DNA of 64,000 bases, taken from positions 2,232,001 to 2,296,000 of the forward strand of contig WWBZ02000022.1 of assembly GCA_011503125.2 (NCBI GenBank). The letters are read 5' to 3'. Below are positions 1-11,524 of this stretch, piece by piece. The notes under the pieces were generated by a model that was not told where the DNA came from, did not search any database, and was given only the letters and a program-made list of their open reading frames with translations. Position numbers and translations under genes: made by a program. The DNA comes from Botryosphaeria dothidea (lineage: Eukaryota; Ascomycota; Dothideomycetes; Botryosphaeriales; Botryosphaeriaceae). Within the stretch, counting starts at the first letter, position 1, and each line of letters opens with the position of its first letter.

Positions 1-1
1 C

Positions 2-154
2 AATCCTGGCACGCTAAGCAAGAAGCGCGGACCTGGCACGTTCGCACGTATGACCGTTTTACCAGTCACGATCACGGACGAAGAGAGGGAAAAGAACGAC
101 GTTGTCGCGCATAAGCTGTTTGAGCGCGCACGGGTGGATATCGTGCATATTTAA
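2..154 (+). CDS. 3' end of an unidentified gene (partial)
   Basis: An open frame runs in from the left edge and stops at TAA 152-154, giving about 50 residues. The segment is charged and soluble-looking, with a basic SKKRGPG stretch followed by a DEEREKND segment and an ending of FERARVDIVHI. The residue mix looks coding, and no other frame stays open here. It lies tail-to-tail with the next gene, which ends at 342 on the other strand. I do not recognise the family, and the start lies outside the window. Confidence 0.5.
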   Translation, partial: NPGTLSKKRGPGTFARMTVLPVTITDEEREKNDVVAHKLFERARVDIVHI

Positions 155-341
155 AAGGATCCAGTCAAACCGAACTTGTTGGATTGGGACGTTATGCTTT
201 TCGATTTGTATTTTGGGCGGATCAGCCTGTGTTGGATATCATGGCGGAATACGGCGTTTAGGCTACATCTCACGGGGGCTTTTATGGTAGCCATTTCGAC
301 GTTCATAATGCGCTTGATGAACGATGATTGTCAACAGACCC

Positions 342-1050
342 TCATTGATCGGGACTCGTATCACCGTTCTTCTCCCCGACATCTAGTGCAACCAAGAACC
401 TACTCACGCAATTATATGCACCCACCGTTGCCGTTATTTCCACAACCTCCCTCTCGGTAAATGATGCCCTTAGCCTCTGGAAGATCTCGTCCGGTACGCT
501 CACGTCCAGGGTCATGACGTCCGTATATTCCAGCACAGCCAGATGCTTCTCCGTCATACGCGAGGGGCGCAAATTCTCCTCCGTGGCGGTTGCGCCATGA
601 CTTGGCCTTTTCGTATTCGGACGTTTCTTCGCGATGTATTGCACGTCCTGCTCGTCCACATCGCCGGCAGCTCGCAGGATCGGGGCGTGGTCTTTCCACT
701 CGTACCAGGCGTTGTTAAGGACGGCAACGCGACATATTGCGGCCTCGCGAATCGAGGTAGAGAGGCTCGTGCCTGTACGTATTGAGCCGAGGAACGAGTT
801 CCTAGTTCGCGCTTAGTATTAGGGCAGTTCCAGAGCTTGGGTGGCTGTTGGAGGTGGAGGAAGGAGGCAAGAGCACTGTTGGCTGACTGGGGCATACTGA
901 CCAGCCATCAGCGACGGGAGGCGCGTTTAGCAATGCCAGATCCAACTCCATGAGGCCACGCTCTCCGCGGCGTTTTTGAACGCGCTCGACGATGGCTTGG
1001 TCAGCCTCGTTTTCGAATTGCGGTGGATTTGGTACGTAGGGGAGGCGCAT
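342..1050 (-). CDS. carboxymuconolactone decarboxylase (AhpD-like) family protein
   Basis: Two exons (1050-902 and 801-342) joined across a 100-nt intron give 202 residues. The start is ATG at 1050 (MRLPYVPNPPQF). The splice rebuilds a continuous DGWNSFLGSIRTG segment. The body carries the helical CMD/AhpD-like pattern: an REAAICRVAVLNNAWYEW block near residue 75 and a C-terminal FTEREVVEITATVGAYNCVSRF block. Fungal members usually lack the CxxC pair of true AhpD peroxidases, and I see none here, so the activity is unknown; the family name is no proof of decarboxylation. It is divergent from the rRNA methyltransferase, with 244 bp between start codons. Confidence 0.8.
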
Positions 1051-1294
1051 GGTGGGCCAATGGCTATTTGTTTGGTGCTCAAGGCTGCTGGAAATGCGAT
1101 TTGACGAAAGAAACGTAATATCGGGGCCTTGAAGTCTGTGGGTAGAGCTGGCACATGCAGAGACGCGGTGCCGATGACATCGCGGGGCAGTAGTGGGGTC
1201 AAGCGACGCGCGTGAAATTGGTTGCCGCCTGAATGTTCCGAGAATTTCCTCGACTTCGAGCACCAGTCCTGTTACTTCCACCAACGCCACCGCA
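1051..1294. promoter_or_regulatory. divergent promoter between CMD protein and Bmt6-like gene
   Basis: This 244-bp stretch separates two outward-facing start codons, so it must hold both promoters and both 5' UTRs. I see no clear TATA box. The frame continuing upstream of 1295 is open but has no ATG, so it is read here as 5' UTR. Confidence 0.5.
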
Positions 1295-2434
1295 ATGCCT
1301 CCCAAAAGTGCTTCCGCAAAGTCTGCAAAGAGCAACCGGGCAAAGAGGACAGCTAACCAGGCCAAGAGAAGCGAGACATCCGTTAAACCAGTAAAAGAGG
1401 ACGTCTCAACAATCCCGTTGGAACTGCAACAGCTCCTGCTAAATGTCTTTCGAAACTCTTTTTCAAATCGCTTCGGCTCCGACCTAAAGCCTTTATTGCA
1501 AGAAGTCAAGCAGCATCTTTACAACCGCGATTTCCTCTCGGCTTTTGGAAAGGATGAGTACCTCGAGGCATATGTCGTCCGATGGAGCCCCAGTAGAGCG
1601 CTTGGCTATCTCCAGATTTTGGGTGACTTGGAAGACCACATTTTCGTGTCAAAAGAGCTTGGAGCGAAAAGGAATCCACATGACCTCAGGATCGCCTGTA
1701 TAGGTGGCGGTGCTGGCGCTGAAATTGTTGGCCTCGCTGGCTTTCTCAAACTGCTGGCCGAAAAACACGCTCCGCCAGAAGACGGTCAAACGAAAGATTC
1801 AAACAGTGGTACATCGGAGAAAGCTCCTGCATCATCAACACAGCCACGTTTTGAGGTATCCGCCATCGACATTGCCAACTGGTCACCCATCGTCGCAAGC
1901 CTTCAAAATGCCATCACCACATCACCTCCGCTGTCCAAATACGCATCTAACACCGCCAAGGAAGCCAATACTAAATTGTTGCATCCGGATTCCTTCAATA
2001 CCGAATCTCTCCAGCAAGATGTTCTTACTATGCCTGTAGCAGATCTCTCTGTTCAGTTGCAGGATGCTGATCTGATCACCATCATGTTCACATTAAACGA
2101 GCTTTATACCTCGTCATTGCCAAAGACGCAAGCCTTCCTGATGAAGCTCACGGGCTATCTCCGGCCTGGATCCTTGCTTTTGGTTGTAGATAGCCCCGGG
2201 AGCTATTCTACGGTCACCCTTAACGGAGCTGAAAAGCAGTACCCTATGCACTGGTTGCTGGATCACACTCTGCTATCGGTTCCTAAAGATGCAAAATCAA
2301 AAGACGAGAGTCCAAAATGGGAAAAGATCTTGACTGATGAGTCCAGATGGTTCAGGCTTCCAGAAGTACTGAAGTATCCAATCGATCTGGAGAACATGCG
2401 CTATCAAATCCACCTCTACCGACGAACAGCCTGA
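1295..2434 (+). CDS. BMT6: 25S rRNA (uridine-N3) methyltransferase, Bmt6-like
   Basis: This single-exon gene gives 379 residues. The start is ATG 1295 (MPPKSASAKS); the frame is open further 5' but only from a GTG. The N-terminus is lysine/serine-rich, as in nucleolar proteins. It is followed by a conserved block with HLYNRDFLSAFGKDEYLEAY and RWSPSRALGYLQ, and then by a Rossmann AdoMet motif, CIGGGAGAEIVGL, near residues 134-146. A late LITIMFTLNELYTS strand and an LRPGSLLLVVDSPGSY segment fit the C-terminal half of a class I methyltransferase. The family member in yeast is Bmt6, which makes m3U in 25S rRNA in the nucleolus. The assignment to Bmt6 rather than a sister family is by motif resemblance. 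Confidence 0.82.
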   Translation: MPPKSASAKSAKSNRAKRTANQAKRSETSVKPVKEDVSTIPLELQQLLLNVFRNSFSNRFGSDLKPLLQEVKQHLYNRDFLSAFGKDEYLEAYVVRWSPSRALGYLQILGDLEDHIFVSKELGAKRNPHDLRIACIGGGAGAEIVGLAGFLKLLAEKHAPPEDGQTKDSNSGTSEKAPASSTQPRFEVSAIDIANWSPIVASLQNAITTSPPLSKYASNTAKEANTKLLHPDSFNTESLQQDVLTMPVADLSVQLQDADLITIMFTLNELYTSSLPKTQAFLMKLTGYLRPGSLLLVVDSPGSYSTVTLNGAEKQYPMHWLLDHTLLSVPKDAKSKDESPKWEKILTDESRWFRLPEVLKYPIDLENMRYQIHLYRRTA

Positions 2435-2804
2435 GAATGTATTGCGATTTGGTTCACGATCGGAGAAGATTCGCTTATTCCATCGAAAATGATCAGCTGT
2501 TCTCAAGAACCTAGCAGGGCCTCTGCGTTTCTTTCATATCATGCGGGTCGATGTACTCCACTTGCTGTTCGCTGTGGATCGACAGCATCTACTCAGACAT
2601 TCCACAAAAACATGATACGTTACATATGCCTCTTCCCATCAGATCTGTTCAAGCTGTCACCACAGTCGTATGAAGACAGCTTTCACAGGCGCTTTGGATT
2701 GCGTCAAACGAGAGACCGCTTCATATTACAAGAACGCAAGACAAACCAACTTTTTCACCTCCTTGACTACCTGCGTTTCCCACCATTCTATTTGAACTGT
2801 CGGT
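2435..2804. other. intergenic, 370 bp
   Basis: It holds the 3' UTR of the methyltransferase and the 5' region of the cysteine-rich gene. I see no gene or repeat. Confidence 0.6.
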
Positions 2805-4940
2805 ATGGCACAGCAGAAGACTCCAGAGTTCGATCGAAACAACATCGACAATCTTCAGACCCGCGCGGGTGAGGATCTCTGTGAATACTTATATCAGCAC
2901 ATCGGCCGCCACCCTCAATACCCCGACGAACCGCTTCCAGCATCTGTGGTCGGATATAGCCAGGCGCGCTCATTGAAAGAAAAGGCCTCCAGCAACTCTG
3001 CATTCGGAAAACCCCCAAACCAGACTTCCGCTGTAGGTAGCAGGACAAAGTCTTCGGCAGAGCCTCCACGTAAGCCTTTTAATTTATGATCTACACCTTA
3101 ATATTGGGAGCTGATATCATATTGACACCATCCAGAAGAAAAGACCGGAAGCAAAAGAAGTGAAGGGGGAAACCAAAACAGGGCCTGAAGTCAGATACAC
3201 CAGCGTTAAACAGCGAACACGTCTCTCGTCCAGCACACGCTCCCACCAATGGATGACTGTTGTCAAATTTGTCAAATTTGCCTAGGGTGCCTCGGATTGT
3301 GTGAAGCAATGTTGGACACGTGCTCATCTTGCAAGCGGCCGAAGTGCAAGTGCAAATGCAAATGCTGCGGAAAGCTGAAGCAATATTGCAGATGTGCTTT
3401 ACGGTACGTTAGTCCGAAAAATTGGTCACGAAGAAGAAAGGGAAGTGGAAGCGAGGCACCCGGTGCAAGTGAAATGGAAAGTGATGGTAAGCGTTCGACG
3501 AGTAAACGCAGATGGTTGAGATTCGGTCGGAAGAAAAGCGACTTCAAGGACAACGAAAAGCCGTGGCCCATGCAAAACCCGGAGCTATCTTCTCCTCCCC
3601 ATTCGTACCGATCCGAAACAGAGTCCGTTGAAATATTGTCAAAAGCAAACAACAAAAGCCAACCCAAAAACCCACTGGCCTTGATACGCGCTAGTGTGGA
3701 TACCTATAGGAAAGGCCAGTATGAAGCACTCTCTCGCCATTATTCCAAGGTCTGTTCAAACCTAGACGCGGGAGAGAGCGTAACAGACGCAAATTTCCAA
3801 TCGCTTCCCCTCTCCTATGACGTTGAGCCCTCGACGACCAAAGAGGTCCGCCCGCCCTCGCCTTCGTCCTCTCGGAGATCTCAATCATCACACTTCCCCA
3901 ACCTAGAAGCCCTCATTGAGCAAGACGAACGTTCGCGCCAACTCCGCCATCCTTCGCCGCATTACGACCAAGCATGCTCGGTATGGTCGACAATGGCAAC
4001 CTGCGGGGCGCTCGATTCATATGAAGAAGAACACGCACATCCGGCACCAGTGCAGGAACCGCGCACCAGGGTATCTCTACCCGACTCCGTTCGTCGAAGA
4101 GCGACATTTGAGGAACCTTCGGCATCGTCAAAGCCTTCGGAAGCTGAAGATGGTGAAGACGCGCCTCCGGAGCCGAAACTACGCGGCGGTGGCGGCGACC
4201 CCAAAGTGGAACGCGTGCCGGCGAATGCCTGGTTCTTCGCGGACGGTAGAGGCAGACCGCCGACGTACGAGAAGTACAGAGCCGCGCGGAAAGCCGAGCG
4301 GAAGAAGGGCAAAGAGAGGGCGCTGGAAGGGTACTGGAAAGACATAATTGTTTGGGGTGTGCCACCTCTCGAGCAGAGGGAACAGGCCCCAAAACCACCG
4401 AAGAAGTGCTGTCCGCTGAAATGCTGGATGGATTGCTCTCTGGGCTGCTCTCTGAACTGCGCCTGTTCCTGCGGACGGAGTTCAGAAGACCAGCCGCCAC
4501 GTAGAGGTCAGAACCCCAGGGATCGGCGACCAAGAGCCCAGGCACCCGAACCCGGAGATGGTCCTAATGGAAACCCTGCACCGCCCAGTGGCCCACCAGC
4601 GCCCCAGGTTCAACGGCCAGAGAACCCATCTGACGGAGGTGCGGCATCATTCGACCGTCGCGTAAGTAGGTGTCTATTACCAAACAATCAGCCCGCCATT
4701 CAAGATCCACAACCAGACGAAGAACATCAATAGGCTAGAAACCCAGCACCGGGAAATCGCCCTGATGAGAATCTAGACGGAGACGGAGACGGAGATGGAG
4801 ACGTAGACGTAGACGAAGAAACTCAACAGCCTAACAATTCGCAACCCAACAATGCACGCGAGGGCGACCAAAACCAAACGGAGGCTCCCATCAAGTCGAG
4901 AATCAGCAACGGGGTGACGAAGGAAGTAGAGCCAGGCTAG
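2805..4940 (+). CDS. cysteine-rich acidic-tailed orphan protein
   Basis: I do not recognise this protein. The preferred model has exons 2805-3069, 3214-4661 and 4734-4940, giving 639 residues. Intron 1 uses GTAAGC and an AAACAG acceptor and joins in frame to MDDCCQICQICLGCLG. Intron 2 (72 nt, GTAAGT..AATAG) removes an otherwise in-frame TAG at 4731-4733; if it is retained, the protein ends there. There are two cysteine clusters: residues about 100-140, with a CKCKCKCC run and CxxC pairs, and a later one, CCPLKCWMDCSLGCSLNCAC, near residue 485. Between them lies a long Ser/Pro/Arg-rich disordered region. The tail is Asp/Gly-rich. No signal peptide or membrane segment is evident. The clusters could bind metal or be palmitoylated; both are guesses. 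Confidence 0.6.
4776..4817 (+). repeat. GGAGAC-type hexanucleotide repeat
   Basis: This is a run of imperfect 6-nt units (GGAGAC, GGAGAT, GTAGAC) inside the last exon of the cysteine-rich gene. In the coding frame it gives alternating Asp/Gly and Asp/Val; in the +2 frame it gives poly-Arg. Such a tract is prone to length change. Confidence 0.7.
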
Positions 4941-5737
4941 ATCGAGATAGCCACCATCGACAAGAGAGGCGCCTAGCAGCACAGAGGAATCATGACCAGA
5001 GCCAAGGTGTCGTACAGCCAGAACGGCGAAACAGTGACGGACTGCGTGAAGTAGACCGTTATTACGGTCTCCGACGGCCATAGGGATAGAACACGAAGAT
5101 GACAAAGTTGATTTCAATCCGCTCAGTAAGAGCCATGTCCTTGAAATGAATTTTGCATGCACGGCGAATTTCTACGCAAATGAAGCAAGGTCTATAGGGA
5201 ATTCCGAAACGTACACAATAAGCAAATGTAATGTGAATGGATAAAAGACGCGCGAGGGAAATCGAAGTGATACTCAAACACATCAAAAGCAGCCGATGAG
5301 GACTACGGGGCGGATGGCGGGAGCGGGAACCAGAAGCAGGAGCCGGGGCATGGGTGCAGGCACTCGCGGAGCCCCTGATGCGCTTCTAATGCTGACGGAT
5401 GGCTCATCTCAAGTCTGACCGAATCCTTGGTTGCCTTCACCTGCGCCACTTGAGAGTGGAGCCAACTACTGTTGCCTAAGGCTTCGGATTCTTTCCTCGT
5501 GGGGGCTTCTTCGGAACACAGCTCCGAGAAGTAAGCAAGCCTCCATGTGGAGGCCTTGCCAACGTCTTTGGGTAGTTGCTCCGGACATTTTCCCGCGACG
5601 AGTCAGAGATTAGGGTGGGGGCAAATTTTTGTGCACGATTGGTACTCTGCCATTAATAAATCAAAATTTAGACAAGGTATCTCGGATCATGAAACGCGTG
5701 CTTTTTGGCTGTGAATACGGCCTGCTTTTTTGGTCAT
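4941..5737. other. intergenic, about 0.8 kb
   Basis: The first 140 bp remain coding-like in the +2 frame, up to a TAG at 5081-5083, with a charged Arg/Gln-rich stretch. This could be a former or alternative tail of the preceding gene. The rest shows no gene. Both neighbouring genes end towards it. Confidence 0.5.
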
Positions 5738-7335
5738 CTAAACGCTGATTGTCTTGAACACTCTATAGTCGGATGTTAGCGGATCGAAATTTGGTGCTGA
5801 ATAGGGAGCGGCTTTTAACGTACCCAAATCCACTTCCACCAGTGGCCATGACACAACCAGGGATTTGAGGGTGCCAGTGGCCCTCCTTGACCTGGTCCAT
5901 GTAGTGAACGAAGAGTAGTTGCGGCGGCACGTCCTGCACGCCAGCCGTATCTCTGCTCTCATCGTCGTCTAACTCGACGGCCAAATCCCAAAGCGTCAGA
6001 GTATTATCTCCGGCTGCGACCATGACGATACTGTCGTCAGTGGGGTGCCATTCGACACAGGTGATCTGCTCCTTGTGGAAATCAAACGAGGCAACAGGGC
6101 TAGGCTTGATGGGTGCACCATTGGCGCTAGGCTTCCACTGGCGCAGGTCCCACACAGCCCACTGGCCGTCATCAGCGCCAGACGCCAGGAGGTGTGCAGT
6201 TTGACGTGACCACGAAAGCACGTTAACATCGGTCTTGCTGGCCTGAACGGTGATGACAGGCTTCCGAGACTTGGAGCGGATATCCCAAACACGGACCGTG
6301 CCGTCATTTCCGGCAGAAGCAAAAACGTTTTTTTCTGTGGGCGACCACTGCAGCTCCTCAACAGTCTGCCTGTGGCCGGTATAAGGTGTGGTGTCAGTGA
6401 CGAAGCCACCGCCCTGTGTCCTGGTTGTAGCAAAAATCTTGCCAGTAATGTCACCTGTCAAGACCTTGCCCTCCGGTACAAGCGGCGACCAATCAACAGC
6501 GTAGCCTTCGTTTTTTCCATGGGCGCGGACGGTGCAGACGGGCTTCGACTGTTGTGGAGTCAATGTGGCGCCGGGGGTGTCGAAGGCAGTGAGGTGAGGT
6601 GTGATATCGTGGATGAGGACTTGACCAGACTCAGTCATAGTCGCAGTCAGTGTGGTAGGCGGCTGTGCAGAGGTAACCTGTGGGGACTGGTGGGCGCGTA
6701 TACGGTTGGTGGTCGAGGTGAGCGGGATCGACTTCGTCTCGAGGATGGGGTCGGCGTTCTCGTCGTCGTCACTATCATCGTCTGACTCCTCGTGCTCACG
6801 GTCCATGCGGCTCAGACTGCTCATCTTCATGACCAACAGCTGATTCTCCTTATCGCGGCCCGAGGCAGCTTGGGTGCCGGCGACAGCATAGACGGTGGCA
6901 GGGTAGGATCTGCGGTCATCGCCCAGCTGATCGCGGACAATGTCCATGGACAGACATGGCCACGGGGCCTCGAGAGAGTGCAACATTTCATATGTGGAAA
7001 GATCGGGGGAGAGCGTCTCGCCGGCGGAGAGCTTGTGGCGGCCGGGTATGAAGGTTCCCTGGTCTACTTCCATAGCATCTGTGTAGCTGTCAGCGCGGGA
7101 CAACCGAGACGCAAAGCAGAGAAGCTCACTGACCCTCACGCTCTTCTGCCTCGCGCTCCTCGTCGGGGCGGCCGTCAACGCCAGCCTCAATAATCTCGTC
7201 CTCGCTCTCAAATTCATCTTCGTACTCGTCCTCGAATTCGCCGGCCTCGTCGGGCAGGGCGGCGGGCAGTGGCCGCTCGCCCGACTTGAGGGCGTCGCGC
7301 TCGTCGTCCTGAGGGTCGGCCGGGCGCTTGCTCAT
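5738..7335 (-). CDS. RRB1: glutamate-rich WD-repeat ribosome biogenesis factor Rrb1/GRWD1
   Basis: Exons 7335-7134, 7078-5824 and 5762-5738 give 493 residues. The N-terminus is short and followed by an acidic stretch (EFEDEYEDEFESEDE, about residues 33-47). Next come the characteristic TYEMLHSLEAPWPCLSMDIV segment and a C-terminal WD40 propeller with several clear units (GHRQTVEELQWSP, SAGNDGTVRVWDIR, SGADDGQWAVWDLRQW, AAGDNTLTLWDLAVE). The last intron is 61 nt, and the last exon encodes only the conserved VFKTISV end. Rrb1/GRWD1 is a dedicated chaperone of ribosomal protein Rpl3 and is needed for 60S assembly in the nucleus; this role follows from the family. It is divergent from the Tem1-like gene. 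Confidence 0.92.
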
Positions 7336-8170
7336 GGTGGGATTTGTAGTCTATGTGCGGGGAGCAGTCGGTGGTGTCGCAACTTTTTTTGGGCTTCGCG
7401 GCAGTTCAGCCGACAATTATGCGGCGGGCGGTGGCACGGCGTGCGCTCTGATAGGCGGCGGGCAGGCTGCTGGGCAATTGGCGCCGCCCTACAAAGCGTG
7501 CGCGCCCGGACGAGGCACAGAGGGAGGCCGGGCTGAGGTGTGGCTGACGCTCCCAAGCCGGCCTCACCAGGCGTCGCCTGTCTGGCGGTGCAAGACAGTT
7601 GTTGTGAGCTCTGCTGCGTACCGCGAGTCCAAGCGCGCATCCCTGCCGATCCGCCTACGAGCGCCCCCCAGTCGCCCGCTGCCCGCGCTCAGCTGCCTGT
7701 CCACGGCCCACAGCCAGTCACTCTGCAGCCTCACGCGCTGTACGTTAGGTAGACCCAGGCTCTGCGCGACATCACCACTCCCGGTGCTGTGCTCTCCATA
7801 TAGCTGCCCTCTCCAGCATTCGCTCTCCAGCCTGCGTCCCCCAGAAACACGCCGAGTGCTGCTACGTAGCCAGCCCGCACGCGTCTGACAGCCGTCCAAA
7901 CTCAATTTACACACGTCCGTCCCGCCGCAGCTCGACTGCTCCGCTGCTCGCTCAGCTCCCACGCGCTACCCCCAACGGCGTCACTTGTCAACACTGCGCC
8001 CCTCGCATCCCGCTTCATCTCCACGCTCCCGTCAAACCAAGCCAAGCAACGCGCGCGACCACCTCTGTTTATCCGTTGCTGAGCTGGCGCTGAGCGCGCG
8101 TCTCGTTTTACGCTATTTCCCCTCCGCATTGCGCACCAGACGGCCGAATCATCCAGTTGGCATCCCCAGC
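7336..8170. promoter_or_regulatory. divergent promoter region, RRB1 / TEM1-like
   Basis: This GC-rich 835-bp stretch lies between two outward-facing start codons. The half next to the GTPase gene is pyrimidine-rich (many CCCGC/CTC runs), typical of filamentous ascomycete 5' UTRs. Open frames here lack coding character. Confidence 0.5.
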
Positions 8171-9487
8171 ATGGACTCCCCAGCAGACAACGCGCAGCCC
8201 GAGCCCGCCCTCGAGCCTCACGACCCGCCCGTCAATCTTCCGCTCCATGACCACCAGCCCGCCAACCAGCCCGACGAGAGTCAAGACACCACTGTCACCG
8301 CCGCCGCTCTCCACACGCCCGAACTCTCCACTGGCCTCAACGGCTCCAGCTACCTACCCGCTTCACCCGAGCATCCGCGCCCCTCCACTTCCTACTCTGA
8401 CACAGGCTTCAATCGCCCGTACTCGTCCGATCACAACGGTGCGCCGCACGGCTATCACAACTTTTCAACGCCATCCGACGCCGATACCCCGCCCCGCTAT
8501 CACAACAACGGCTCGCGTCCTATGTCGCGGCCGGGCTCCGGCATGGCTTACACTCATTCCGACAGCGGCAGCCGCACCTATCAAGAGCAAAATCAGCGGG
8601 GCTCGCAAACGGGTCCCGGCGATAAGCAAAACACGAGTGTGGTCATCAAGGTCGGCATGGTGGGCGACGCGCAGATCGGCAAGACGAGCTTGATGGTCAA
8701 ATATGTCGAGGGTAGCTGGGACGAGGACTACATTCAAACATTGGGTATGCAGTCCTGGTTGTTGTCTCTGGTTCAAGAGCGCAGGGAAATCGAGGCACGA
8801 GAAGAGGGCTGATGTACTGACGAGCTGCGCAGGCGTGAACTTCATGGAGAAGACCATATCAATCCGCAACACCGAAATCACTTTCTCGATATGGGATCTG
8901 GGTGGCCAGCGCGAGTTCGTCAATATGCTCCCGCTGGTCTGCAACGACGCCGTCGCCATCCTATTCATGTTCGACTTGACGCGCAAAAGCACTCTCAACT
9001 CGATCAAGGAGTGGTACAGGCAAGGTCGTGGCTTCAACAAAACCGCTATCCCCTTCCTCGTCGGCACCAAGTACGATCACTTCGTCAATTTCCCGCGCGA
9101 AGAGCAAGAGGAGATATCCAATCAGGTGCGTCACGAGTAGCCCCCAAGAGGTGGCGGAATGCTGGCGCGTCTTCCCAGGAACAGACAGGCTAATGAGAAT
9201 GCGTCAACAGGCCAAGCGCTTCGCAAAAGCAATGAAGGCCAGTTTGATCTTCAGCAGCACCAGTCACAGCATCAACGTCCAAAAGGTAAATTACCCCTCC
9301 TCCAACCCAATCGTCCGGACTGCCTTCCCGTGACTCGCTTATTCTTGTGGCAATCTTGTGGCTGACGGCATGATCGTCCAATTAGATCTTCAAGATCGTC
9401 CTATCGAAAGCGTTCGACCTGCGGTGCACAATTCCCGAAATCGAAAACGTCGGCGAGCCGCTCCTGCTCTACCAATCCGTCGGCTAA
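8171..9487 (+). CDS. septation-initiation GTPase, Tem1/Spg1-like
   Basis: Exons 8171-8744, 8833-9125, 9211-9285 and 9386-9487 give 347 residues. The first roughly 155 residues are a Pro/Ser/His-rich disordered extension. The Ras-like domain follows, with a P-loop GDAQIGKTS (165-173), a switch II core WDLGGQREF (about 213) and TKYD (about 270) in place of the usual NKxD. The TKYD form and the [15 protein letters not shown] block are typical of Tem1/Spg1, the GTPase that starts the mitotic exit/septation initiation cascade at spindle pole bodies. The family is normally about 200-250 residues, so the long N-terminal extension is notable. No C-terminal CAAX box is present, as is usual for this family. 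Confidence 0.9.
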
Positions 9488-11524
9488 GCTGTCCGCTGTG
9501 CTGACGACTTCACTACCCCTCCATTGGACCACCCACTTTACTTCCCCTTGTCAACCTTGTTCCACATCAGTTCGGTCACCAGTCGCGAGTTTCCCCTCAA
9601 TTGCATGCAGCCCGGTGTGTTCGGTATTATTTTAGTCCTCTTCTTCCTCATCTCATAAGGGCATTTGGTTTGCGGGAGTCCGCCCTTTTCATCTTAGCTG
9701 GAGTAAAACAGAGGAGATCTCTGGCGCAGGAGGGTGTTCATCGGCCATTCCTTCTTCTTTGTTTCGAGCGAGCAGCAAGCACAGCAATTGACCGGAAGCA
9801 CCTGGGTATACAGTTCGTCTTCACTTCGCATTACATTCCTCCTTCGTTGAGGCTTTTCCTTAAAATTGATCTGGTTGGTAGGGAAGGGTGGCGGCAGGAT
9901 ATACGGCGTTTGAGTGAGAAGACTCGAATTAACAGAGCGACAAAACCTCGAACTACTGTCGAGTTTTGCTATGTACTTTGTACGAGGGTGTAATAATGGT
10001 AAACTATAAACAGCAACAGACACCAAGCACGCTAAACCAATCACAAACAAACAACAAACAAATTAAGAAAGACAACGCAACACGACACAACATTAGCGCG
10101 ACACAATATATGTGCATAGAATGTGCGCCTCCAATTTCAGCAAACGCTCTCATTTCAAGACCTGCAGGTCATGTACGTGGTTGATGCCAGGCCGTCGAGA
10201 GGCCACGGACCCACCGCGCTCGTTCGGTGAGAATCGGGCCTGTCGACGTCCGATGAATGCTTCACCCACCTGCATGCTGTAAGTTCTTATGGCAATGTTG
10301 GGCATCATTTACGCAATGCTGACACGTCGGTCCACGGCCGCGCGGATGGTCTGAGTGACGACATTCAAGATGCGAACAAGCTTACTGCGAGCCTGCGCAC
10401 ACCAGTCATACATCAGCCGTAAGGCAGGTCTGGCGGACGGGACCTGCATATGCCTTTTCCGAGCCATTAGTCGAGCCAAAGAATACTCCGCACGTGTGCA
10501 TTTCTCCCATTTCCCGCCCTGCGTCCGCACTGCGCTTCCCCTGAATCCCCATTTGCCCAACCCCGTCCCATCGTCCGTCAAACCACCGGCCCATCCACTA
10601 CGACTCACGGACGCACCGCTTGACTCTCATAACTTCCTCCGCCTACGTCACACCTGCCGCTCCGAGTATCTTGATCCGCCAGCGATCTACCTTCACAAGC
10701 ACCCTTGTGGTGCGTGTCGTTCCCCACCCAGCATCCACACACACAAATCGGACGAGAGGACCCAACGATGCACGCGTCTCCGCCGCGGTCGTCGCACGAA
10801 CACCAACCGATCCGCCATCGCGAGCACAACGCGCCTCGCAAAGTGGGCACCACCCCGTCCAGTGGGAACGTCCACCGGTCAAAGCGCGGCGAATGAACCG
10901 GCTCGAGACATCGCGATCTCTCCCGCGTTCTAGACTCCCGCAATGACGATCTTCTCCACCGAGAACGCCCTTCCCGAGCCGCGTCGACGCGTGCGCGCCC
11001 TATCGCGCCGTAACAATTTCCACCGTCCCCGAAACCCCATTGGCAGCCTCGCAAAAAAGGGGCGCAAAGACCACAACCAGCGAAAAACAAGATCGGGAAC
11101 CTGACATTGGCGTGAGCGCGAGATGGGGCAAATGCGAATCCTCGCGCCCCACGGGGAGGGGGGTCGGCAAAAATGCCAAAAACTACTACTGCTGCCCCAT
11201 CCTCGTTCCGCACTGACTCGGGCCGGCCCTCTCTTACTCGCAAAACTCTGTTTTGGCCCTTCCCGCGAGGCTTTGCTTGTTATAGGGTAGGTTTCTGCAG
11301 GTGTTCAACCCTTGTTCCTGAGTTAAGCCTATTGCGTGGACAACGCATAGGTGCATGCTGCCGAACCTGCATGGTGCCCCACGGTCGACGAAGTGGCATC
11401 CCGAGGGAATGAATCTGTGGTAATTAGTAGTGTATTCCCATGCTCTGTTACGATACCAATGAAGCAAGTCTCACCTTGGTTCGGGGTGTCGGGCAGTAGA
11501 AGGTGCAGTGTACATGCTACAGTA
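9488..11524. other. gene-poor stretch, about 2.0 kb
   Basis: It holds the 3' UTR of the GTPase gene, then sequence without convincing coding potential. Frames at 10355-10933 and 10605-11243 are low-complexity or overlap on both strands. A 53-codon basic frame starts at ATG 10943, but nothing supports it. The Tc1 element lies immediately to the right. Confidence 0.5.

Noticed and set aside
1193..1294. N-terminal extension of the Bmt6-like protein
   Set aside because: The frame is open but begins at GTG; the first ATG is at 1295.
10605..11243. Overlapping open frames on both strands near 11 kb
   Set aside because: GC-rich sequence keeps several frames open at once; none shows a domain or splice support.
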